Source: Acidobacteriota bacterium
Lineage (GTDB): Bacteria; Acidobacteriota; Terriglobia; Bryobacterales; Bryobacteraceae
Direction of reading: 5' to 3'
Length of the DNA: 64,000 bases
Assembly: GCA_016213755.1 (NCBI GenBank)
Contig: JACQZT010000289.1
Location: forward strand, 1 to 64,000
Numbering within the stretch: the stretch's first letter is position 1; the number at the start of each line of letters is the position of its first letter. Below are positions 43,412 to 52,301 of this stretch, piece by piece. The translations under genes were made by a program, and so were the position numbers. The notes beneath the pieces are model-generated. The model was given only the letters and a program-made list of their open reading frames with translations. It had not been told where the DNA came from and did no database searches.

Positions 43412-45385
43412 TCATTGCCTCTTCCCGTTGAAGTTCAAATAACTGCCACCGAGGGTGAAGTGCCGCACCGGCTCGCCTGTGGCGCCGGTGCGCAGCCAGA
43501 CGAACGTACCGTCGGTGACGAACGGCCGGCCGTTGTCGATCGGCAGCGCCAGCCCGAGGCTCCAGGCCAAGGTGTCGGTGGAGCCGTCGGGCAAGCTAAG
43601 TTCGAGGAAACCCGCCCGCTGCGACTTTACCGCGATTCGCGGCGGTTTCTGGCCGGCGTAGGAAGCCAGGAGCACGACGGAAACGACAGCGCTGCCCCGG
43701 TGGCTGGGATAGCGGAACTCGACCAGCGGCGCCGGCGCGGCGTCGTTGCCGTGCCAGCCCACCCAGCCGCGCAGCGGCGCGCGGCTGCCTTCGAAACACC
43801 GCATTTCGGTCTTGGCGGGCGGAACGACGAGCTGCACGAGCAGGTTCGCGTCCGGGTTCTCCGAGCGCCAGGCGAAGGAGTTCGCGTCGTGAGTCCAGCG
43901 CTCCATGGGGCCCAGTTGCCAGACGTTGCGGATCTCCTGGCCTTCGTCGGCGGCCATGGAGTCGATTGCCAGAAGATACTCTCCCTTCACCCAGAACAGA
44001 ATCCGCTCGTGGTCGCCCCAGGCGCCATTGCCGCGACCGGCCCCGAAACTCCATTGATAACCGCCGTCCCAGTACGCGCCCTGGTAGCGTGCCTGGATCA
44101 GCGCCACGGCGGGCGTGAAGGCGGTCTTCAGAAGCTCGGCGTCCGCGCCGGACTGGTTGCGCCCGCCCAGGTTCAGCGTGCTGTGCGCCGCGGTCGATTT
44201 GCCGTAGGGACCGAACGGGTCGCTCATCTCGTAGGTCAGGATGCCGGGGTCGGCCACCAGCATCCGGCCGCGGGAACGGAAGGCGAACGAGAGACGGCTC
44301 AAGTGGCCGTGGCCGCCGCCCCAGGTGCTGGCGTCGAAGGCGAGGTAATCGGCGCCCGGCGTCCAGGCGGTGCGCGAAAAAACCTGCCCGGCGTCGCGGA
44401 AGACCTGGTCGAGCGGAGGCGTCCCCGGCGCGCCGTCCAGGCGCAGCGCGAGCTTCGACAGAGTGGCCGGATCGCGGTGCGGCGCGGTGGAGTCGTTGAC
44501 GCCGAACAGCTCGCTCTGCGCGCCGTAATCCAGCGCGCGCGCCAGGGCGTCGGGCCGCACGCCGGCGTCCGCGGCGGGGAACAGCCGCGCCAGTCGCAGG
44601 TAGTTGGCGGCCACCTGGGTCATCCAGTCGTGATAGCCGGGAGTGCGCTCGATGTGCACGCCGTCGGGCAGGAACTGCGTGGCCAGGGCGTTGCGCATGC
44701 CGGTGATGCCGGTGCGCAGCAGCTCCGGAGACTCGGGCAGAAACGGGAAGCGCAGGGCGGTGAACACCAGCGCGTCGAGCTCGGCGATGCGCCAGTTGCC
44801 GGCGGCGGTGAGACGCCGCGAAAGGAAGCGGGCCTGGCGGCCCATGGAAGCGAAGATGCGGTCGAGGAAGGCGTCGTCGAAGGACGGGCTGGCCAGAAAT
44901 ACGGGCAGCGTGCCGCCCCAGCCCGCTTGCACGCTGGTGCCCAGGCGGATGCACATGTTCAGCGTGTTGTCGCCGGGCCGGAGCGTGGTGGCGGTTTCGT
45001 ACGGGTCGCCGCGAATCCAGTCTTCGATATAGGCGCGCGCGGCCCGCGAGAAGCGCTCTTCGCGCGTGAACCGGTAAGCCGCGGCGAGCTGGCGCAGATG
45101 AAAGAAGCGGTTCAGTTGCGCGGGCCATTCCTGGTGCTGGATGTGCTTGCCTGACCAGTCGATGTCCTTCAGCCCGACCTCGACCGGAGTGCGGCCGTAG
45201 AAGTAGACCGTGCCCGCGGCGATGCGCCCGGCCTCTTCGAGCACCTGGGGAGTGGCGTCGCCCGTCTGCTGGGCGGGGAAGACCTCCAGTGCTTTGGCGC
45301 GTTCCAGAATCGCCGCGCGCCGGTCCTGGGACGCGGCGGCGCAGGCGAAAAGCAAGGCGGCGGACAGCGTGCGGCTCAGTTGCAT
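43412..45385 (-). CDS. Heparinase II/III family protein
   Basis: LNRFFHLRQLAAAYRFTREERFSRAARAYIEDWIRGDP, GNWRIAELDALVFTALRFPFLPES, GGHGHLSRLSFAFRSRGRMLVADPGILTYEMSDPFGPYGKSTAAHSTLNLGGRNQ. Start ATG 45385 gives a signal peptide; the track ORF runs to 45478. Confidence 0.88.
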   Translation of the reverse strand: MQLSRTLSAALLFACAAASQDRRAAILERAKALEVFPAQQTGDATPQVLEEAGRIAAGTVYFYGRTPVEVGLKDIDWSGKHIQHQEWPAQLNRFFHLRQLAAAYRFTREERFSRAARAYIEDWIRGDPYETATTLRPGDNTLNMCIRLGTSVQAGWGGTLPVFLASPSFDDAFLDRIFASMGRQARFLSRRLTAAGNWRIAELDALVFTALRFPFLPESPELLRTGITGMRNALATQFLPDGVHIERTPGYHDWMTQVAANYLRLARLFPAADAGVRPDALARALDYGAQSELFGVNDSTAPHRDPATLSKLALRLDGAPGTPPLDQVFRDAGQVFSRTAWTPGADYLAFDASTWGGGHGHLSRLSFAFRSRGRMLVADPGILTYEMSDPFGPYGKSTAAHSTLNLGGRNQSGADAELLKTAFTPAVALIQARYQGAYWDGGYQWSFGAGRGNGAWGDHERILFWVKGEYLLAIDSMAADEGQEIRNVWQLGPMERWTHDANSFAWRSENPDANLLVQLVVPPAKTEMRCFEGSRAPLRGWVGWHGNDAAPAPLVEFRYPSHRGSAVVSVVLLASYAGQKPPRIAVKSQRAGFLELSLPDGSTDTLAWSLGLALPIDNGRPFVTDGTFVWLRTGATGEPVRHFTLGGSYLNFNGKRQ

Positions 45386-45423
45386 GGCTTCGAACAGAAA
45401 GTATACGTTCAATAGCGAGGCTG

Positions 45424-46311
45424 ATGTTGAAAATGAAAAGACTGCTCTGGACTTGCCTGTTCGCGGCCCTGGCCGCACATGCCCAACAGGAGCCGCAAAC
45501 CGTTCCGCTGTGGCCCGGCGACGCGCCCGGCGCGCAGGGTAATGAGGACCGCGACCGGCCCACCCTCACGATCTTCCTGCCCTATGGCCGGCAAACCGGG
45601 GTGGGCGCCGGTGTGGTGGTGTGCCCCGGCGGCGGCTACGGCGCCCTGGCCGCCAACCACGAAGGGCGGCAGATCGCCAACTTTTTGAACTCACACGGCC
45701 TGGCGGCCTTCGTGCTGAAGTACCGCCTGGGACCGCGCTACCACCACCCCATCGAGCTGGGCGACGCGCAGCGGGCGCTGCGCCTGGTTCGCTCGCGGGC
45801 CAAGGAGTTCGGGCTGCAAGCCGACCGCGTCGGCATCATGGGTTTCTCCGCCGGCGGGCACCTGGCCTCCACCGCCGGCACGCACTTCGACGCCGGCAAC
45901 GCCGAGGCGGCCGATCCCATCGACCGCCTGAGCTGCCGCCCCGACTTCCTGATCCTGGGCTACCCGGTGGTTTCCTTCACTACGCCCTACACGCACAAGG
46001 GATCGCTGCGGAATCTGCTGGGCGACAGCCCGGATCCCAAGCTGGTCGAAAGCCTGTCGAACGAGTTGCAGGTCACGTCTCAAACGCCGCCCACCTTCCT
46101 GTTCCACACCAACGCGGACACGGGCGTGCCGCCGGAAAACAGCGTGCTGTTCTACCTGGCGCTGCGCAAGGCGGGCGTGCCGGCCGAAATGCACATCTTC
46201 GAGAAAGGCCCCCACGGAGTGGGCCTGGGCAACACCGACCCGGCGCTGGCCCAGTGGCCGATTCTGCTAGCTAACTGGTTCCGCACGCGCGGCCTGGTTG
46301 CCGGGCGTTGA
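45424..46311 (+). CDS. Alpha/beta hydrolase (acetyl-xylan-esterase-like, BD-FAE family)
   Basis: Signal peptide MLKMKRLLWTCLFAALAAHAQ; VVVCPGGGYGALAANHEGRQIANFLNSHGLAAFVLKYRLGPRYHHPIELGDAQRALRLVRS; nucleophile elbow MGFSAGGHLAST. Confidence 0.9.
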   Translation: MLKMKRLLWTCLFAALAAHAQQEPQTVPLWPGDAPGAQGNEDRDRPTLTIFLPYGRQTGVGAGVVVCPGGGYGALAANHEGRQIANFLNSHGLAAFVLKYRLGPRYHHPIELGDAQRALRLVRSRAKEFGLQADRVGIMGFSAGGHLASTAGTHFDAGNAEAADPIDRLSCRPDFLILGYPVVSFTTPYTHKGSLRNLLGDSPDPKLVESLSNELQVTSQTPPTFLFHTNADTGVPPENSVLFYLALRKAGVPAEMHIFEKGPHGVGLGNTDPALAQWPILLANWFRTRGLVAGR

Positions 46312-47193
46312 GCCGAAGCGGCGCACGAACTCCGCGTTCTGCAAGGGCTGGTCGCTCAGGCGGTCGTACATGCCCACGATCGCCGCGTCGGCGGGCTTGA
46401 TGCCGGCGAAGGTTTCGCGGAACGCACGCTCGACCCAGGCCGGGCGCTCGGAGAGGCGTCCGGCGGCCAGGATCTTAAAGGCCAGGCAGGGGCGCTTGGT
46501 CTGGCGCATGACTTTGAACATGCGCGGCGGGTCGTTGGGCAGGTAGACCTCGCCCACTGGAATCGGCGCCTGGCCCAGCAGTTTTTCGAGTTCCTCCGCC
46601 GTGCGGTGGCGCTCGTAGACGCAGGTCATGTAGTAGTCGATGTCCCACCCCTGGCTTTCGATGGTGTCCACCACGGCGGGCATGTGCGTCGAGACGCCCA
46701 CCAGCACGCCCGCGTCGCGAATGCGCTTGAGCGGGTCGCGCATCTGGTCCAGGGCGCCCTTCTTGAAAAAGCGGTCGGTGAATTCGCCGTGGTGCGCGAT
46801 GCCGATCGAGCCCCCTTTCACCAGCGCTTCGATGCTTTGGGCTTCGCCGGTGTCCAGCGCCAGGAAGTGCATCTTGCCGCCCTCGTCGAGCAAACGCCGG
46901 TGCAAATCCAGGTTGCCCAAGGTGGACTGCCAGCAATTGATGCCCACCTCCTGGCAGCGGCGCAGCGTCTTGAGGATTTGCTCCGGCGTGTAGTAGCGGC
47001 GCAGTTCCTGGTTGAAGAACACCGACAGATGCGAGCCGGCGTTGAAAGGGTTGGCGCCGCAAATGAGGCGGGAGACGGAGTGGCGCCCCAGACGGATCTG
47101 GGGCAGCGAATGGCTCGGCTGGGCCGCCACGACGGTCGGCGCCAGCGCTCCGGCCTTCAAAAACTCGCGGCGGCGCGTGAGGGCAAGGCTCAT
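46267..47193 (-). CDS. Aldo/keto reductase-like protein with N-terminal signal
   Basis: MSLALTRRREFLKAGALAPTVVAAQ; LPQIRLGRHSVSRLICGANPFNAGSH; YTPEQILKTLRRCQEVGINCWQST. Confidence 0.75.
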   Translation of the reverse strand: MSLALTRRREFLKAGALAPTVVAAQPSHSLPQIRLGRHSVSRLICGANPFNAGSHLSVFFNQELRRYYTPEQILKTLRRCQEVGINCWQSTLGNLDLHRRLLDEGGKMHFLALDTGEAQSIEALVKGGSIGIAHHGEFTDRFFKKGALDQMRDPLKRIRDAGVLVGVSTHMPAVVDTIESQGWDIDYYMTCVYERHRTAEELEKLLGQAPIPVGEVYLPNDPPRMFKVMRQTKRPCLAFKILAAGRLSERPAWVERAFRETFAGIKPADAAIVGMYDRLSDQPLQNAEFVRRFGSTPGNQAARAEPVS

Positions 47194-47286
47194 GTTTCTT
47201 CCTGGTTCGAAACCACAGCTTCCACAATAGGATAATTCTCCGCTTCTTTGGAAGCGCGTCTTGCCGCCCGCCGGGCTGGAAATACC

Positions 47287-47315
47287 TTGAACTGAGAGGC
47301 GCGAGACTCTACAAT
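47287..47315 (+). promoter_or_regulatory. Sigma70-like promoter TTGAAC-N17-TACAAT
   Basis: -35 47287-47292, 17-bp spacer, -10 47310-47315, just upstream of the 1.65-kaa protein gene. Confidence 0.6.
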
Positions 47316-47321
47316 CAGGGC

Positions 47322-50300
47322 GTGGTCCGGAAAGACAACCGTATGCAGACGATCCGATCTTTGAGCGCTCTTATCGTGCTGGCAACCCTAAGCGTCGTTG
47401 CCGTGGACGCGGCGCAAGTTCAGAAATACCTGATGACCAAGCCCAAACCGACAGCCCCATGCTCTGAGCTGTCGGTCAACCCACCCCTGGGCTACATGGC
47501 GTTTTCCACCGGGGAGCCGGAAGCGTACCTGTGGTTTTATGTGACGGACCTGAAGGCGGGCGACGTGCTGGCGTCGGAGTACACCACCCCCACAGGGCGG
47601 CTGCACAGCGAGGTTAGCTGGCCTTTCCGCCCGGTCGAGAGTGCGGGCAACTGGTGCTTCACGGACGCGCAGTTCAGAATTGCCGGCGGGCTGCCGGCCT
47701 CCAACCAGGGTGTCTGGACGGTGAAAGTAACCCTCAACGGCGCGGCCTTGTTTTCCCTGAATTTCACCATCGGAACTATGACCATCGCGCTGTCGCCGGG
47801 CGTGGGCGGTCCGGCGACGGGGGGCGGGGGGACGGCTCCGGCGGCGGGGAGCAACCTGATCGCGAATCCCGGCGCCGAGGCCGGGCCGGCCAGCTCCAGC
47901 TACAGCGGGATGGCGGCGATCCCCGGCTGGATCGCGGATGGGAAAGCCACGGTCGCCAAGTGGGGCGCCGATCTGTCCGCGACGGCCCCCGGCCCGGCGG
48001 ACCGCGGCGCCAACTTCTTTGGCGGAGGTTCGGCCGATCGTTCCATGATCTACCAGACCATCGACGTCTCGAGCTCGGCGGCGCAGATCGACGCGGGCAC
48101 GCTGCCTTACACGTTGTCGGGCTGGCTGGGCGGCTACGCGAGCCAGGACGACAATGTCAAGGTCACGGCCACTTTCAAAGGCTCCGGCGGCCAGACTCTG
48201 GCGGTTAGCAGCATCGGTCCGGTGCTGGCGGCCGAGCGGCAGAACGTCTCCTCGCTGCTATTCAAGTCGGCCACGGGCACGGTCCCGGCAGGCACGCGCA
48301 GCATCGTGGTGGATCAGGTATTCACCCGCACGTCGGGATCCGCCAACGACGGTTACGCCGACAGCCTGTCGCTGACGTTTGCCTCGGGGACCACTACCCC
48401 CGGGGGCGGCACGACGCCGTTCGGCGGCGGGAGCGTGGGAGCATTCACCAACGGCGGTTTCGAGCTGCCCGGGACCGGAAACCGTCTGGACCAAGGACCG
48501 GGCAGCACCCACATCACCGGATGGAACATCCCGCGGGGAACGGTGGATTACCTGAATGCCGCCGGGTATGTCTGTTCCGAGGGCCGGGCCTGTATCGATC
48601 TGGACGGGAATACGGCCGGCGCCATGGCCCAAACTTTTGCGACCACCCCGGGCTCGGCTTACCAGGTGATGTTCGACCAGGCCGGCAACCCCGACGGCGG
48701 CGACAAAGTGAAGCGGATGCGGGTGTCGGCGGCGGGGCAGTCGCAGGAATTCAGCTTCGACGCCACGGGCAGAAGCTGGACCAGTCCAGGCTGGAGTTCA
48801 AGGTCCTGGAGTTTCACCGCCAGCAGCGCCTCGACGACTCTGGAGTTCGCGAGCCTGGGCCCGGCGGGCAGTTCCTATGGCCCGCTGCTGGACAACATCC
48901 GAGTGAACACGGGCACGGGCGGCACAGGCGGCACAGGCGGCACTACGACGGTGATGGGCGCAAACCTCATCGTTAACCCCGGCGCCGAGGCCGGTCCGGT
49001 CAGTCCCAGTTGCAGCGGCGTGGCGAGCATTCCGGGCTGGACCACGTCCGCGGGCCGGGCGGGCGTGTGCCCGTACGGCAGCAGCGGCGGGTATCCGGCC
49101 GCGACCACGCCCGGCCCGAGCGATCGCGGAAGCAATCTCTTCACTGGAGGCGGGAGCAGCAGCACGCTGATCCAGCAGACCATCGATGTCTCTTCCTCGG
49201 CCGCGCAGATCGACGCGGGCGGACTGCCCTACGTCCTGTCGGGCTGGCTGGGAGGCTATGACAGCGACGACGACAACGTCAAAGTCACGGCGACCTTCAA
49301 GGGCAGTTCCGGTCAGACTCTGGGGACCGCTTCCATCGGTCCGGTGCTGGCAGCCGAACGAAGAAGCGTGATGTCCCTGTTGTCGAAGTCGGCGAACGGC
49401 ACCCTTCCGGCTGGAACGCGCAGCATCCTGGTTGAAATGCTGTTTACGCGCACGAGCGGGAGCGCCAACGACGGCTACGCGGACAATCTCTCCCTGACCA
49501 TCGCGGGTACGGGCGGCGCCACGCCGGGCGGGGGCGGGACTACCCCGGTGACGGGTGCGAACCTCATCGTCAATCCCGGCGCCGAGAGCGGCCCGTCCGA
49601 CGCGGACTGCGGTGCGGTTGCCAGTATTCCCGGCTGGACCACCGCCGGTATCGTCGCGGTCTGCCGGTATGGCTGGACTTATGTGCCGGTTTCCGTGCCG
49701 GGTGCGCCGGACCGAGGCAATCAGTTCTTCGGCGGCGGCTACGCCGCCCGTTCCTCCATTACTCAGGTGATCGACCTCTCCTCCTACGCCGCCACCATCG
49801 ATGCCGGCACGCCATACACGCTTTCAGCGTGGCTGGGCGGGTGGGAGACCCAAGGAGACAACGCGAAGCTGACCGCCACCTTCCGCGGCGCCGGCGGTTC
49901 GGCGCTGGGTGCCGCCAGCGTCGGCCCGGTGACCATGGCCGAACGCAACAGCATCACCGCCTTCCTGCTGAGGTCCGCCTCCGGCTCGGTGCCCTCCGGC
50001 ACTCGCAGCGTTCTGGTTGAGCTGGAGTTTAACCGCACAGACGGCAACCAGAACGACGGTTACGCGGACAATCTCTCGCTGACCCTTGCGGGCACGGGCG
50101 GAGGGGGCGGTACAACGCCGCCACCGGCGGTGTGCAGCTACAACGTGCCGGCGTCGTCGACGGTGGCCGGCGCGGGCGGGACAGGCATGGTGCTGGTGAC
50201 CACCGCTTCCACCTGCGCCTGGACGGCAACCAGCAATGCCGCGTGGATCACCATCACGGCGGGCGCGTCGGGCTTGGGCAACGGCGCGGTGAGCTACCGC

Positions 50301-52301
50301 GCGACGGCCAACCCCGGTTCGGCGGCGCGCACGGGGACCCTCACCGTCGCGGGCGTCACGCATACGGTGACGCAAGGCGCCGGAGCGGCGGCGTGCAGCT
50401 ACTCGCTGAACTCGAGCTCGACCTCGGTGGCGGCCGCAGGGGGGACCACGGCGGTGGTGGTTAACACCACTTCGGGCTGCACCTGGACGGCCGGCAGCAA
50501 CGCGGACTGGATTACCATCGCTTCGGGCGCGTCGGGCAGCGGCAGCGGGACGGTGAGCCTCAGGGTGGCCCCCAACACCGGCGCGAGTTCGCGCACCGGC
50601 ACGGTGACCGTGGCGGGGCGCACCTTCACCGTGACCCAGGCCGGGCAGCCCGCGGCGGGCGGGCCGGCGATCGCCAGGAGCGGCGTGGTGAACGCGGCCA
50701 GTTACATTTCGGCCGCGCTGCCTTCGGGCGCCATCGCGCGCGGATCGTTCTTCTCGATCTTCGGGACCGACCTGGGACCCGCGCAGTATGCGCAGGCCAC
50801 CTCTTACCCGATCCAGACGACGCTGGCGGAGGTCTCGATTCGGGTGACCCAAGGTTCGAACGGCGTGAACGCGCTGCCGGTCTTTGTGGCGGCGACGCAG
50901 ATCAACGGGGTGATGCCCTCGAACACGCCCCTGGGCGAGGTGCAGGTGACGGTCACCTACCGGGGTCGCACCAGCGCGCCGGCCACCATTCGCGTGGTGG
51001 CCTCGAATTTCGGCGCGTTCTCGACCGCCGGCGGGAGGGGACCGGGGATCTTCCAGAACTACATCTCGGCCACCGAACAGCCGCTGAACACTCGCGGCAA
51101 TTCGGCCACACCCAGCCAGGTGGTGACGCTGTGGGGCACCGGGTTAGGCGCTATCGGCGCGCCGGATGACATGCCGCCGCCGGCGGGCGATCTTCCGATC
51201 CCGGTCGAGATCTACGTGGCCGGGAAACTGGCCCGGAAGCTCTACTCCGGCCGCGCGCCCTGCTGCGCGGGCGTGGATCAGATTGTGTTCGAGCTCCCGC
51301 CCGACACGCCGTCTGGGTGCACGATACCGGTGCAGGTGAAGAGCGGAACGGCGTACAGCAACATCGTGACCATGGCGGTAAGCCCAAATGGAGGAGCTTG
51401 CCAGGAGACCATCAATCCGCTGGCGCCGGTGGCCGAGCGGGGCGGCAAAGTCGGAGTGGTGATTCTGGCGCGGGCCAACGCTTCGCTAGAACTGGAAGCC
51501 GGCAAACCGCCCACGGACCTGACCCTCGACCTGGGAGCGGGGCTGTTCCAGCAATTTGCCGCCGGGGGCGAGTTGGGGTACAACCCGTTGCTGTCCTACC
51601 CCCCGATGGGTACCTGCACCAACTTCTCGGGGAACCTGGACCTGGGCGGACTGTTAGGCTCCGGCACCAGCGCCCAGGATCCCACCGGATTCAGCGGCCG
51701 GGCGCTGAACGCCGGCCCGCAACTGACGGTGACCGGGCCGGGCGGAAACTCGATCCCGCTGCCGCGTTTCAACGAGGACAGCCCCACCGGTCCCTACGGG
51801 GCCCTGCTGGGAACCTCGCAGCCGATCGGCGACGGCCCGGCTCTGCCCTTGTTCCTTAACCCCGGGCGTTTCACCGTGCGGGGCCCGGGGGGGAGCGATG
51901 TGGGAGCGTTCTCGGTTTCGCTGGACGTTCCGCGCGGCGTCACCTGGACGGACCGGAACCGGCTGAGCCAGGTGAACCGCGACTCCGCCGTTTCGTTCAA
52001 CTGGACCGGAGGCGGAAGTTCGCAGATTGTGCTGATCGGCGGGGCGTCCACGGATCAGAAGAACCAGGTGGCGGCGGGTTTCTTCTGCGCCGTTCCGGCC
52101 GCCCAGGGCAGCTTCACGGTGCCGCCCAACGTGTTAGGCAACCTGCCGGCCAGCGTCGGCGAGGAGGCCGAACAGACCGTGGGAGTGCTCATGATGGGCA
52201 CCATTCCCGCGGCTCCGTTCCAGACCTTTACGGCCAGCGGATTGGACCAGGGTCTGGCGGTGTACTTCTTCCTGGACGCCAAGACGGTTCCATACAAATG
52301 A
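47322..52301 (+). CDS. Large secreted multidomain repeat protein: N-terminal domain, three ~180-aa repeats, one choice-of-anchor-C-like domain, two BACON-like domains, Solibacter-type C-terminal domain
   Basis: Repeats at (S/A)NLI(A/V)NPGAE(A/S)GP; CSYNVPASSTVAGAGGTGMVLVTTASTCAWTATSNAAWITITAGASG and CSYSLNSSSTSVAAAGGTTAVVVNTTSGCTWTAGSNADWITIASGASG; VVNAASYISAALPSGAIARGSFFSIFGTDLGP...VTLWGTGLGAIG. Alternative start ATG 47343. Confidence 0.9.
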   Translation: MVRKDNRMQTIRSLSALIVLATLSVVAVDAAQVQKYLMTKPKPTAPCSELSVNPPLGYMAFSTGEPEAYLWFYVTDLKAGDVLASEYTTPTGRLHSEVSWPFRPVESAGNWCFTDAQFRIAGGLPASNQGVWTVKVTLNGAALFSLNFTIGTMTIALSPGVGGPATGGGGTAPAAGSNLIANPGAEAGPASSSYSGMAAIPGWIADGKATVAKWGADLSATAPGPADRGANFFGGGSADRSMIYQTIDVSSSAAQIDAGTLPYTLSGWLGGYASQDDNVKVTATFKGSGGQTLAVSSIGPVLAAERQNVSSLLFKSATGTVPAGTRSIVVDQVFTRTSGSANDGYADSLSLTFASGTTTPGGGTTPFGGGSVGAFTNGGFELPGTGNRLDQGPGSTHITGWNIPRGTVDYLNAAGYVCSEGRACIDLDGNTAGAMAQTFATTPGSAYQVMFDQAGNPDGGDKVKRMRVSAAGQSQEFSFDATGRSWTSPGWSSRSWSFTASSASTTLEFASLGPAGSSYGPLLDNIRVNTGTGGTGGTGGTTTVMGANLIVNPGAEAGPVSPSCSGVASIPGWTTSAGRAGVCPYGSSGGYPAATTPGPSDRGSNLFTGGGSSSTLIQQTIDVSSSAAQIDAGGLPYVLSGWLGGYDSDDDNVKVTATFKGSSGQTLGTASIGPVLAAERRSVMSLLSKSANGTLPAGTRSILVEMLFTRTSGSANDGYADNLSLTIAGTGGATPGGGGTTPVTGANLIVNPGAESGPSDADCGAVASIPGWTTAGIVAVCRYGWTYVPVSVPGAPDRGNQFFGGGYAARSSITQVIDLSSYAATIDAGTPYTLSAWLGGWETQGDNAKLTATFRGAGGSALGAASVGPVTMAERNSITAFLLRSASGSVPSGTRSVLVELEFNRTDGNQNDGYADNLSLTLAGTGGGGGTTPPPAVCSYNVPASSTVAGAGGTGMVLVTTASTCAWTATSNAAWITITAGASGLGNGAVSYRATANPGSAARTGTLTVAGVTHTVTQGAGAAACSYSLNSSSTSVAAAGGTTAVVVNTTSGCTWTAGSNADWITIASGASGSGSGTVSLRVAPNTGASSRTGTVTVAGRTFTVTQAGQPAAGGPAIARSGVVNAASYISAALPSGAIARGSFFSIFGTDLGPAQYAQATSYPIQTTLAEVSIRVTQGSNGVNALPVFVAATQINGVMPSNTPLGEVQVTVTYRGRTSAPATIRVVASNFGAFSTAGGRGPGIFQNYISATEQPLNTRGNSATPSQVVTLWGTGLGAIGAPDDMPPPAGDLPIPVEIYVAGKLARKLYSGRAPCCAGVDQIVFELPPDTPSGCTIPVQVKSGTAYSNIVTMAVSPNGGACQETINPLAPVAERGGKVGVVILARANASLELEAGKPPTDLTLDLGAGLFQQFAAGGELGYNPLLSYPPMGTCTNFSGNLDLGGLLGSGTSAQDPTGFSGRALNAGPQLTVTGPGGNSIPLPRFNEDSPTGPYGALLGTSQPIGDGPALPLFLNPGRFTVRGPGGSDVGAFSVSLDVPRGVTWTDRNRLSQVNRDSAVSFNWTGGGSSQIVLIGGASTDQKNQVAAGFFCAVPAAQGSFTVPPNVLGNLPASVGEEAEQTVGVLMMGTIPAAPFQTFTASGLDQGLAVYFFLDAKTVPYK
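47847..50095 (+). repeat. Three intragenic ~0.55-kb coding repeats
   Basis: Copies near 47847-48375, 48955-49505 and 49552-50095 share aacct(c/g)atcg..aa(c/t)cccggcgccgag at the start and NDGYADNLSLT at the end. Confidence 0.85.

Noticed and set aside
47847-50095. CRISPR array or tandem-repeat locus
   Set aside because: The repetition is ~0.55-kb protein-coding domain duplication, not short spaced repeats.
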